The notes beneath the pieces were generated by a model. It ran no database searches. It saw only the letters and a list, made by a program, of their open reading frames with translations, and had not been told where the DNA came from. Of a stretch of 64,000 nucleotides of DNA, positions 26,085-35,300 are shown one piece after another (within the stretch, counting starts at the first letter, position 1; each line of letters starts with the position of its first letter). Source of the stretch: Micropruina glycogenica (lineage in GTDB: Bacteria; Actinomycetota; Actinomycetes; Propionibacteriales; Propionibacteriaceae). The stretch is from the NCBI RefSeq assembly GCF_900289045.1, contig NZ_LT985188.1:806001-870000 (forward strand), in the 5' to 3' direction. A program made the translations under genes and the position numbers.

Positions 26085-28266
26085 CGTGCCGGCCCGCAGC
26101 GACACCTCAGCCGAACTGACCACGCTCCGCATCGTCGCCCTCGACGCCTGGGCCGACCAGCAGTACGCGGCCAGCATCGACAATCCTGATGCTTCCGTCG
26201 TCGCGGCTGCCGCCGGGCTGTACCGGTTGGGCCACGACACCCTCACCGAACTGACCGACGTGCTCGATCGTGCCCCCACCGTCGCTGAACATTGGGACGC
26301 CTACCGCGCCGGCCTGGAAACCTTCGGATACCGCTGGGACGAGACCAGCTTCACCGTCACCAAGGTGGCGACACCACCAACCGGCAGCCGCAGCGACGAC
26401 TATCCCTCGACCGAGCAGGTGTTCGTCGACGCAGCTGATGCGCAGGTGCGGGCCGTCGCAGAACTCCTGAGCGGACGGCTGGTGGCCGAGATGGGTGGCA
26501 CCGGCGTGTTGCAGATCGAACTGGGAGAACCAGCCAACCCTGCTGATCCCTTCGACCGGGCCGGTATCGACCCGCCCGATGCGACCACCGCGGCCACCTG
26601 GTGGGTGGAACTCGCCGAGGGAACCGATGTGCGAATCTCTACCCTCGGTGTCGACACCGAGGCGGCGACGGTGGCCCGCTGGGTGAGGCACAGCCTCGAT
26701 GAGATGCGCGCCGACCCCACGGCGCCGCGGCCCCCGACGACATGGTTCCTGTCCGCCGACGAACTGGCCGCCACCCGCACCAAGATCACCAAACTCAACC
26801 AGCGCGCGGCGGCCAAGGGGTACACCGGCGACATCACGGTACGCGCAACCCCGGCCACCCGCAGCCACACCCCAGCCCCGGGTGCGCCGACGGTGACAGT
26901 GCACGGTTTCGAGGTGACCATCACCGGCCAGCCGCCGCACTATCAGGGTTGGCAGTTCATCGCCGCCGTCGACACCGTGCCCGCCCCGGCCGGCAGCTTC
27001 GCGGTGCGCCGGGTCATCGAGACCGACAGCGGGAACATCACCGACGCCCCCGACGACATCCGATGGCTGTTCGACGACCAACGACCCCGCTACGCCCTGC
27101 TGTACACAGCCACCGACACCGACGAAGGGCAGCCGCGCCGCATCGGGGTCTATGACACCGCCGAGCGCGCCGAGCAGGCACTGCAGCAGGCCAGCCGGCC
27201 AGGTGTCGTGGTGCGTTACCTGCCCGGCGCAGAGGACGGCAGCCTGGATCACGACAGCATCCGGGCGGGGGAATGTGACCATTGCCACACCCAACGCGGC
27301 CGCACCAGCGTGCTGATCGTGCGGCACCAGGACACCGGCGAGACCCGGCAGGTCGGACGCTCCTGTGTGAAGGACTTCCTGGGCTGGTCAACGATGCCGG
27401 TACTGATCGACCCCGAACAGGCGGATAAGGCGATCGAACGCGGCAGCGGCATCGAGGGCCACAACTGGGACCTGGGCTCGGTGCTCACTTACAGCTGGGC
27501 GGTCAACGAAACCCTCGGCTGGGTACCGGCGGGCACCGCAGGCGAGCGGACCCCCAGCAAGGATCTGGTCGCCGAAGCGATCAGCGGCCACAGCCAACGC
27601 GCTGAGCAGCTGCGTGCCACGATCGGTGGCAAGCTTGCCGAGGGTGCCCAGATGGCGCCCCAAATCATCAGCGACCTGACCACCGCTTTCGCGGCCGCAG
27701 GCGGCGGCTACGAGGCTAACCTGGCGGCGATCCTGCGCGCCGGTGTGGTGCACCCGCGCAAGCATTTGGGTCTGGCGGTCAGTGCGGTCAACGCGTGGCA
27801 CCGGCAGCAGGAACACGCCGCCGCCGACCAACTCCGGGCACAGCAGCGCCTTGATGCAGCCGAGCGGGCCGCGCGCCAGCGGCACGTCGGCACGGTGGGG
27901 GAGCCGATCACGATGACCGGAACCGTCACGGTGAAACGCAGCATCGAGGGCTACCGGTGGAACAGCCCCAGCCAGGTGCTGCTGGTGGTGGACTGCGGCG
28001 ACAGCGTGGCAAAAATGATCACCACCGCAGCCTGGGCCTACCAGGTGAAACCCGGTGAGCAGCTGTCGGTGAAGGGCACCGTCAAAGCCCACGACACGTT
28101 CAACGGGGTGCCGCAAACGGTGCTGAAACGCCCCAAGCAACTACCGCTGCCGCAGGAGCGGCCGGAACCGACCTGGGAGACGGTCACGCCGGTGATGCCG
28201 CAGTCCCGGTTTCAAGAGGCTCCGCTGGCGCCTCACCCGCCGCTGGCGCGGGGTCTAGGGATCTGA
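26062..28266 (+). CDS. Plasmid protein with Cys cluster and C-terminal OB-like region (734 aa)
   Basis: Large soluble protein; CGGAGGA precedes the ATG, which lies inside the end of the previous gene. Near residues 405-440 is GECDHCHTQRGR then QVGRSCVKDFLG: three to four Cys in a treble-clef-like zinc site. The last 130 residues (GEPITMTGTVTVKRSIEG ... GEQLSVKGTVKAHDTFNGV) look like an OB-fold nucleic-acid-binding domain. Similar Cys-cluster proteins occur in many plasmids and phages without known function. The N-terminal half is unrecognised. Its position within the T4SS operon suggests a role in handling transferred DNA. Confidence 0.55.
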   Translation: MDTTPRRDVPARSDTSAELTTLRIVALDAWADQQYAASIDNPDASVVAAAAGLYRLGHDTLTELTDVLDRAPTVAEHWDAYRAGLETFGYRWDETSFTVTKVATPPTGSRSDDYPSTEQVFVDAADAQVRAVAELLSGRLVAEMGGTGVLQIELGEPANPADPFDRAGIDPPDATTAATWWVELAEGTDVRISTLGVDTEAATVARWVRHSLDEMRADPTAPRPPTTWFLSADELAATRTKITKLNQRAAAKGYTGDITVRATPATRSHTPAPGAPTVTVHGFEVTITGQPPHYQGWQFIAAVDTVPAPAGSFAVRRVIETDSGNITDAPDDIRWLFDDQRPRYALLYTATDTDEGQPRRIGVYDTAERAEQALQQASRPGVVVRYLPGAEDGSLDHDSIRAGECDHCHTQRGRTSVLIVRHQDTGETRQVGRSCVKDFLGWSTMPVLIDPEQADKAIERGSGIEGHNWDLGSVLTYSWAVNETLGWVPAGTAGERTPSKDLVAEAISGHSQRAEQLRATIGGKLAEGAQMAPQIISDLTTAFAAAGGGYEANLAAILRAGVVHPRKHLGLAVSAVNAWHRQQEHAAADQLRAQQRLDAAERAARQRHVGTVGEPITMTGTVTVKRSIEGYRWNSPSQVLLVVDCGDSVAKMITTAAWAYQVKPGEQLSVKGTVKAHDTFNGVPQTVLKRPKQLPLPQERPEPTWETVTPVMPQSRFQEAPLAPHPPLARGLGI

Positions 28267-28285
28267 ACAGGAACGGAGAACAGCG

Positions 28286-29395
28286 ATGAACGACAACACC
28301 AACCCTCCCGTCGCCAGGGTCACCAGCCTGGCCGGACTGACCGAACTCGTGCCCTACATGATCGGGTTCACCCCGGAGGAATCGATGGTGCTGATGGCCA
28401 CCGTCCACGGCCAGGTGCAGGTCACCGCCCGTGTCGACCTGGTCGACGTCCAACCCGCCGGCCAACTCGAGGACCTGCTGGACCGGTTGACCGGCCGCTA
28501 CCCCGACGCCACCTTCCTCACCCTCGCCTACACCGAGCAGGCCGACACCGGCTGGGCCATGATGCAACGCGCCAACGACCATCTCGGCGAGGACCGCACT
28601 CAGGTGAAAGTGCTGGTCACCGGCGACACCTGGTACGACTCCACGGGTGCCAGCGGAGCCCTCGACCGTTACGGGCCGCTCGCTGTCCAAGCCGCCATGC
28701 ATGGACTGCGCCGCGACAACCGCCGCAGTGACCTGGCCGACCGGTTCCAGCCCGCCGTCATGACCGACACGATCCGGGGCGACATCCTGTCCGCCATCCA
28801 TGCGCTGCCTGATCCGCATCGGCGGGACGAGGTGACCCGAATCGCTCACCAGCTGATCACTCAACATGTCGCCGACAGCGGCGCACACCTCGACACCGTC
28901 GACGCCGCAAAACTGGCGCTCGCCACCAAGACCACCAACGTGGCCGACCTGGCGTTGAGCATGATCGGCGACCCGGCCGCCGCCGAGCAGCACCTGGCCC
29001 TGTGGGCCGCTGTGGTCAACCGGCTACCGGCCCAGCTGGTCGAGCGACCCCTGCAACTGGCCGGTGTCGCCGCCTGGGCCAGCGGGAATGGGGCAGTGGC
29101 CTCGATCACCGCCGAACTGGCCGACAAAGTCGACAACCCCACCGCCAACCCGATCCGCACCGTGCTCGAAATCGTGACCACCGCGGTGGTCCCCCCAACC
29201 CTGTGGCCTGAACTGCGTCAGGAGATGACCGCAGCGGCTGATCCGTCGGTACAGGCGCTGCTGAGTGGTGCCCAGCCCACCCCCTCGGCCCCCAACCAGA
29301 CGTGGGAAATGGTGCACCCCCCCGGGCACACCGACCCGCGGCGACAGCCCCCCGCCCAGCCGGGCGGCAGCCCCGCTGTCGGCCCGGCAATCTAG
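28286..29395 (+). CDS. DUF4192 domain protein (369 aa)
   Basis: Begins with VTSLAGLTELVPYMIGFTPEESMVLMA, the diagnostic DUF4192 opening (VPYLLGFxPxxSLV), followed by the family's alpha/beta body and the WxYxxGxRxxAL-like helix bundle around residues 240-300. No membrane segment. DUF4192 proteins are common on actinobacterial plasmids and chromosomes with no established function. It lies between the two halves of the coupling protein. Confidence 0.8.
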   Translation: MNDNTNPPVARVTSLAGLTELVPYMIGFTPEESMVLMATVHGQVQVTARVDLVDVQPAGQLEDLLDRLTGRYPDATFLTLAYTEQADTGWAMMQRANDHLGEDRTQVKVLVTGDTWYDSTGASGALDRYGPLAVQAAMHGLRRDNRRSDLADRFQPAVMTDTIRGDILSAIHALPDPHRRDEVTRIAHQLITQHVADSGAHLDTVDAAKLALATKTTNVADLALSMIGDPAAAEQHLALWAAVVNRLPAQLVERPLQLAGVAAWASGNGAVASITAELADKVDNPTANPIRTVLEIVTTAVVPPTLWPELRQEMTAAADPSVQALLSGAQPTPSAPNQTWEMVHPPGHTDPRRQPPAQPGGSPAVGPAI

Positions 29396-29418
29396 CGAAT
29401 CGAGAGGGGAAGACGGAC

Positions 29419-30939
29419 ATGAAAGGGCGGGCTGTGGACGCGGCTACAGAGGCGACTGGGCCCCGAATATTCCGCGGAATAATCGGTCGCCCGCGGGTGA
29501 TGAAGCGAGGCTCGCGCGGGTTCGACCCCACGCAGGTCGGGTGGCGGATCGGGAAGGCAGTCGAACCGCAGGCTGGTGCCCTGTGGTGCCCGTGGGACCG
29601 GACCGCCGGGGTGATCGGCCCGCAGGGCTCCGGCAAAACCCTCGACCTGCTCAGCCCCGCCCTGCTCGCCGCGCCAGGAGCTGCCCTTGTCACTCTCACC
29701 AAGACCGACGACCTTCTGCTCACCATCACCGCACGTCAACACGATGAACGTCCCACGGTGGTGTGTGACCCGTTCGGGCAGGCTGACGGGCTACCGGAAC
29801 TGATCTGGGATCCGATCGCCGGCTGCACCGACCCGGTCACCGCAGAGCGGCGGGCGAAAGCGTTCACCGCCGGCACCATCAAAACCTCGGCACACACCAG
29901 TGGTGATGCGGCCGCCCGCTTCTACGCCGCCGAGGCCGCGAAGGTGTTGCAGTGCTACTTCCACGCCGCCGCACTCGGCGGCCACACCCTGGACCGGATG
30001 CTCGAATGGGTGGCACGCCCACTCACCACCCATGAGGCAGCCGAAATCCTGCTCAACCACCCCGGCTCGGCGCCGCTGTGGCACGGACTCCTGCAGGGTG
30101 CCCTGACCGGTGACGACCGAACCGCCGGCAACACCGTCACCACCGTCCAACAGGCACTGTCGCTGTTCTTCCAACCCGAGATCAGGCGCCGCTGCGTGCC
30201 CGGGCCGGGCCGGCCCGCCACCAACATCGCCGACGTGATCAATGCCGGCGGCACCTTCTATCTGCTCGGCCGCGACGACCCCTACGCATCAGCGTCGCCG
30301 CTGATGACCGCCCTGGCCGAACACATCCTCGACACCGCCCTGCAACTGGCCAACGACAGCCCGCACGGCAGGCTGTGCCCGCCGTTGCTGGCCTGCCTCG
30401 ATGAACTGCCCTCCACCGCGCCCCTGCCGACCCTGCGGACCCGGATGGCCAACGAACGCGCCCTCGGCATCAGCTTCATCTACGCCGCCCAAACCTGGCG
30501 GCAACTGGCCGCCATCTACGGCGAAGAGGAAGCCCGCGCCCTGTTCGGCCTGACCAACGTGCTGGTCATGTTTGGCGGCTCCAAGGACGTTGCGTTCAAC
30601 CGTGAAGTGTCGGACCTGGTCGGCACCACCCGCGTCGCCCGCACCAACTGGAACCTGGGCCTGGCCGCCGGCCGCTCCACCGCCCACGGCGAAGACATGG
30701 CCATCCTGCGCCCCGAAGACGTCCGCCAACTCCCCGAGAAACACGCCTTGGTGATCGCCGAGAACTGCAAGCCGATCATCGCCGGCCTGACCCGCTGCAT
30801 CGAAGGTAAACCAGGCAAAGACCTCCTCGAGCAGCAACGAGCCATCCGAACCAAATTGCAGAGCCGCCGCAGCGCCACGATCTCCGACAGGGCGCGGGCA
30901 TTGGCCGCGCTCGCCGCCCAACGAATCGAGCAGCCATGA
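29419..30939 (+). CDS. ATPase half of the VirD4/TraG coupling protein (506 aa)
   Basis: Cytoplasmic RecA-type ATPase: Walker A GPQGSGKT (67-74), Walker B in LLACLDELPSTAPLPTL, and the sensor-like FIYAAQTWRQL. These match TraG/VirD4 T4SS coupling proteins that recruit the relaxosome. There is no N-terminal membrane anchor; the missing part is encoded at 25584-26084. The ATG at 29419 follows GAGAGGGGAAG. An internal ATG at 29500 would start after the palindrome at 29463-29486, so the first 27 residues may be leader rather than protein. Overlaps the next gene by ATGA. Confidence 0.85.
   Translation: MKGRAVDAATEATGPRIFRGIIGRPRVMKRGSRGFDPTQVGWRIGKAVEPQAGALWCPWDRTAGVIGPQGSGKTLDLLSPALLAAPGAALVTLTKTDDLLLTITARQHDERPTVVCDPFGQADGLPELIWDPIAGCTDPVTAERRAKAFTAGTIKTSAHTSGDAAARFYAAEAAKVLQCYFHAAALGGHTLDRMLEWVARPLTTHEAAEILLNHPGSAPLWHGLLQGALTGDDRTAGNTVTTVQQALSLFFQPEIRRRCVPGPGRPATNIADVINAGGTFYLLGRDDPYASASPLMTALAEHILDTALQLANDSPHGRLCPPLLACLDELPSTAPLPTLRTRMANERALGISFIYAAQTWRQLAAIYGEEEARALFGLTNVLVMFGGSKDVAFNREVSDLVGTTRVARTNWNLGLAAGRSTAHGEDMAILRPEDVRQLPEKHALVIAENCKPIIAGLTRCIEGKPGKDLLEQQRAIRTKLQSRRSATISDRARALAALAAQRIEQP
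29463..29486. repeat. Palindrome, copy 4 of 5 (one mismatch)
   Basis: A 24-base site with arms CCGAATATTCC and GGAATAATCGG, symmetric except for one pair. It lies 44 bases inside the coupling-protein ATPase frame, encoding PRIFRGIIG if translated. A bound protein here would act as a roadblock or repress an internal promoter. Confidence 0.8.
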
Positions 30940-31580
30940 CCCAGTCCCACGACTCTGCCCACCAGCCCCATCCACTCACCGCAGAGTTTCCCATGCCCAC
31001 CAGCACGTCGTTGGCCAGCGCGTACCAGAACCTGTACCTGGCCGCCACCGGGGCGGACGACGTCCGCCTCCGGCTGGGCAACCCTGCCAACCTCCCCAGA
31101 CCATGGATACCGGCGAGCTGCACAGAGCGGAGGCTGCGGGCCGAACTGTGGAGTTGGCTTGACGATGTGGCCACCTGGCTCAACGAGCAATACACATGGG
31201 ACCCGGCCGCAGGGATGATCCCGCCGTGTTGGCCGCACCACCCGCACCTGGTCAACGAACTCGCCGTTCTGGCCGACCAACGCCGCCGGGCAGCACTCGA
31301 CCTGACCAGCTCCAGCCTCGAAGAATGGCACCGCTACTGCCTGCCCAACTTCTACAGCAGGCTCCAGGCAAGGATGCGCACCGGCTGCGACGAGAAGCAC
31401 ACACCCTGGCCGGCGCAACCTCGCCATGACCGGCACCGTCGCCAAACCGGGCAACGTCTCGACGCCTTCAACAACGACCTCACCGCACTCGACACCACTG
31501 GCGACAGCGACCGCGCCGGCGAACCCGGACCGACGCTGCGGCTGGCGACCGACAACGGTGAAACCGTCGATCCCCACTAG
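30936..31580 (+). CDS. DUF4913-like plasmid protein (214 aa)
   Basis: The central part, ELWSWLDDVATWLNEQYTW followed by IPPCWPHHPHLVNELAVLADQRRRAA and EEWHRYCLPNFYSRL, fits DUF4913-type proteins of actinobacterial plasmids, in which Trp, Pro and His positions are conserved. The C-terminus is low-complexity. It overlaps the coupling-protein gene by 4 bases and ends the T4SS operon. Function unknown; possibly a coupling-protein or relaxosome accessory factor. Confidence 0.6.
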   Translation: MTQSHDSAHQPHPLTAEFPMPTSTSLASAYQNLYLAATGADDVRLRLGNPANLPRPWIPASCTERRLRAELWSWLDDVATWLNEQYTWDPAAGMIPPCWPHHPHLVNELAVLADQRRRAALDLTSSSLEEWHRYCLPNFYSRLQARMRTGCDEKHTPWPAQPRHDRHRRQTGQRLDAFNNDLTALDTTGDSDRAGEPGPTLRLATDNGETVDPH

Positions 31581-31623
31581 AAGCACAGCGCGACGTTGGC
31601 TTCAGCGACGCCGTGGCGAGTAG

Positions 31624-32286
31624 TCAGGGCAGGAACACGGTGAGTGCTGCAGCGGTCCAGGCGCCGAGCAGGAGCCACGGGCCGTAGGCAAGGGGTCCGC
31701 TGTGCCGGGTGGCCTTGGCCCAGGCGATGGCGGCCAGCGAGCCGATCAGGACGGCAACTAGAACCAGGGTGAGGTTGTAGGCGCCGATGGCGAGGCCGGC
31801 GGCGGCGGCGAGCTTGACGTCGCCCATGCCGATGCCGCCACGAGTCAGCAGGTGGCTGGCCAAGAACACGGCCCCGGCCAGGAGCCCTCCCAGCAACGCG
31901 GAGAGCGCCACTGACGGCTTACCGGCCACCACCGTGACCAATCCGACGGCGACGAGGATTGCGGCCGCCACGAGGCCGGATACCCGGTTGGGAAGACGGT
32001 TCACGTCCAGGTCGACCGCTGCCAGCCAAGGGCCGGCGAGGGCCAACGGAAGGAACGGCAGGACCAGGACCGGCGAGGCATTGGCGGCGGCGACGGCGGG
32101 CAGGGTCGCGGTCGCGGTCGCTGTAACCCACGGCACCCAGCGTCGTGGTGCCGGGATGGGTAGGTCGCGTTCGTCACTTCGCCGGTATCCGAGCAGGTCG
32201 AGGTTCCGCCGGGTACCGACGCCGATGCCGTACCCGGCTGCCGCTGCGGCGAGGGTGGTGACGATGAGTGTGATGGGGGTGATCAC
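31624..32286 (-). CDS. Prepilin peptidase, A24 family (220 aa)
   Basis: Aspartic membrane peptidase that cleaves leaders of Flp/TadE prepilins. Six or more membrane helices are visible. The two catalytic Asp lie in DLDVNRLPN and in GIGMGDVKLAAAAG (the GxGD motif). It lacks the N-terminal methylase domain, as in small TadV/CpaA-like enzymes. Start is a GTG preceded by AAGGAGA (minus strand, 32291-32297). It lies downstream of the relaxase gene, 15 kb from its presumed substrates in the same element. Confidence 0.85.
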   Translation of the reverse strand: MITPITLIVTTLAAAAAGYGIGVGTRRNLDLLGYRRSDERDLPIPAPRRWVPWVTATATATLPAVAAANASPVLVLPFLPLALAGPWLAAVDLDVNRLPNRVSGLVAAAILVAVGLVTVVAGKPSVALSALLGGLLAGAVFLASHLLTRGGIGMGDVKLAAAAGLAIGAYNLTLVLVAVLIGSLAAIAWAKATRHSGPLAYGPWLLLGAWTAAALTVFLP

Positions 32287-32319
32287 CTGATCTCCTTGTC
32301 TGTGCCGATTATCACCCGG

Positions 32320-35300
32320 TCACCACCGCGGTCCGGGTCCATCACGGCGGATGCCGGGGTTGTCGGGCAGGGGCTGGCCGCTTGGCTGGGTGGGGCTGGT
32401 GACCGTTTCGTAGAGGCCGGCGTGTTCGCGGGCGGTCTTGGCCGCCTGCCAGGACGCCTGTTGGGAGGCCCTGCGGACGTCGTTGTTCCACGCCTTCACC
32501 ATTGAGGCCAGCGCGCACCGCACCAGCGATGCGGGCACCTTGGCGTGCTGAGCGATGTGTTCGACGCCGGCGCTCCAGCGGGCTCTGGGCTGCGCCGCCA
32601 GTACCTCCACAGCCTGCAGGATCTTCTGCGAGGCGTCGGTGGGTGCCTTGAGGCGCCGGTCGATGAGTTGTTCACCCAACGGCCGTGCCGTGGTCAACGC
32701 CTGCAGCAGTTGCCGGCTGTGGCCGTCGGCGACCAGGTCGGCCGGGTCGCGTCCGGCTGCGCTCAGGTCGGCGTGTAGCGGGTCGATGGTGTAGCTGGCC
32801 AGTAGCCAGTAGTCGCGTTCCGCCGCGGCCTGCCCGGCGCTGTCCGGGTCGGTGGCGATGACCGGCTGCACCCCGTGACGGTGCAACTGTTGGACCTGGT
32901 TCTCGGTGAGGCTGGTGCCCAAAGGAGCGACGCCGATGTAGCGATCATCGCCGGTGAGGGTCAGCGCGATCGCATCCATTGGTCCTTCCCCCAGGACGGG
33001 CACGGTGCCCGGGTGGAGGGTGCCGGCGACGAACAGTTGGTCGCCCTTGGCGAACAGGGGAGTGGTCGCGGTGTTGAGGTACTTGGGGCCCCGGTTGTCG
33101 CTATCGGCCACGGTGGGGTTGCGGCGGCCGACGAAGCCGAGCACCTGGCCGTTGTGGATGATGGGGAACATGGCCCGGTCCCGGAACCGGTCGATGAGTC
33201 GTCCGGTGGACGCGGTCTGGGCCACGCCGGCGGTGATCGCCTCCAGGTCGGTAATGCCGTGGCGCCGCAGATGCTGCACCAGTGCGGTCCAGCTGTCGGG
33301 GGCGTAGCCTGCGCCGAATCGTTCCAGGCCGGCTAGGTCGGTGTTGAGTCGTCCGGTCAGGTAGGGCGCGGCCCAGCCTGCGGTGAGCCGATCGGTGTAG
33401 AAGTCGGCGGTGAGCCGGTTGACCAGCTGCAGCCGGTCCAACGGCACCGGAGAGTTGCCGATCTGGTCGGCACGTTCCATCATGGCCCGCACCTGGGCGT
33501 CGGTGAGATCCGGAGGTCCCATCCGGTCCCGGATCATGCCCTGGATGGTCAGTACTGCGTCATCGTCGAGGTCCATCTCGCCCATCTCGCCGGTGCCTGC
33601 CGGGCCGTCCGTCCACGGGTCGGGGTCGGGTTCGACCAGGTCGGCCACGTCGGGCAACCAGACCGATTCGGGATCCGCCACCGGCGTGTGATCGCGGTCG
33701 GGGAACAAGTCGGTGGGGAGATCATCGGGGGGCTGCTGGTCGGGGTGGATGGGTTCGTCCTCGCCCGGCTCGCTGCGGTCGGTGAGCAGCGACAGCCGCC
33801 ACACCCAGCCCTGGCATGGGTCGGTGTGGCCGGCCAGGTCGGCCCGGTCGCCCTCGTCAACGAGCTGCGGCAGGTTCCAGCCGCGTTGCAGGCCGCGCTC
33901 GATGGTGGCGACCAGCGCCGGCCACCACGGGCTGTCCTGCAACCCGGCGGCCCGGTCACCGACCAGGGTGGTGAACGTGTCCAGCCAGGCGGTGGCCAGG
34001 TGATGGTCGCGGTCGATGTTGGCGGCGATGGCGGGACTTAGTTTGCCCGACAGCCGCCACCACAGTGCGGCGGCGGCGTGGTCGTCGGGTAGCGGCCCGG
34101 CGCTGATCGCATGGTCGAGCAGTTGGCGGGTGTTGATGCCGGCCGAGGACATTTGGGACAGACGCGCGGCCAGTACCGGGGCGAAGGTGTCGGCGAGGAT
34201 GGTGGGGCTGAACCGGTTCAGCAGCGGCGACCATTCATCGAGCGCGGCCGACTGGCAGGCATTCAGTCGCGCCTGCAGCCGGCGCTGCACCCGCAGCTGG
34301 GCTAGCCCGTGCACGGGTTCGCCCAACGGCCGGGTGTCGGCCGGGTCGGTTTTGTGCGCTGCCCGCCACACCTCGATGTCGGCGATCAGGTTGGCGCTGG
34401 GTGTGCCGGCGATCGCCTGCCCCCAAACCGGCTTGTCGGCGCTGAGCGCGTCTGCGCGGACCTGTTCGGCCAGTTCGTCGACCAGTCCCGCGCGGGCGGC
34501 CAGATACGGTCCCCACAGCGGATGCTCGCGCAGCCCGGCGGGGATGGCTGGTAGCCACGGCATCGGGCCGCGCTGGTTGCGCCAGCCGGCGTCGGCGATC
34601 CGCCAAGACAGCACACTGCACGGGTCCAGGTGGCGACTGATCGGGTCCTCGCAGGCGTCGGCGAGGGCCTGGATCGGGTCGCGGCCGTCGGCTTGGACGA
34701 GCAGCAGTTGGGCACGCAGGACCGGCCAGGTTTCCGAGCTGGTCAGTTGCGGCAACTGCGCGTCGATCACGTCATGTATGGCCTGAATGGTGTTGGGGGT
34801 GGCGATGTGGCCGGCGGCGAAGCTGATCGCGTCGCTGTAGCGTTCGGCGGCCTCTCCGAGCCGGGTGGTGGGGGCGGAGGCGAGGCGCAGGCTGGTGGTG
34901 GCCGAGACGGGTGATTCGTCCCGGGCCAGGATGGATTCGAGCAGGTCGGTGGGGGTCAGTGGGTTGACTGTTTCGGGCCGGATGACGCTGTGCGGGTCGC
35001 CGTCGCCGACGACCACCAGGTAGGCGTGGTTGGCTTCGCGTCCGCGGGTCAGCATGGTGTAGGTGTGCTGGCGTGATTCGGTGCCGGTGAGCAGGCCGTG
35101 CATGGTGTCGGCGGTGACGCCTTGGGCAGTGTGGGTGGTGCAGGCATAACCCAACTCGACCTGCTCGGTGACGTATTTGGCTGGGAGCAGGACGGTGCGA
35201 CGAGACTGGATGTGTTGAACCTTCAGGGCTCCTCGGCGGGTCACGCGTTTGATACGCCACCGGTCGCCGTTCTTTACCCAGTCGGCGGCGCTGGTCCGCA

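Noticed and set aside
26107-27327. 406-codon minus-strand frame
   Set aside because: Shadow of the Cys-cluster protein gene; no start region or domains.
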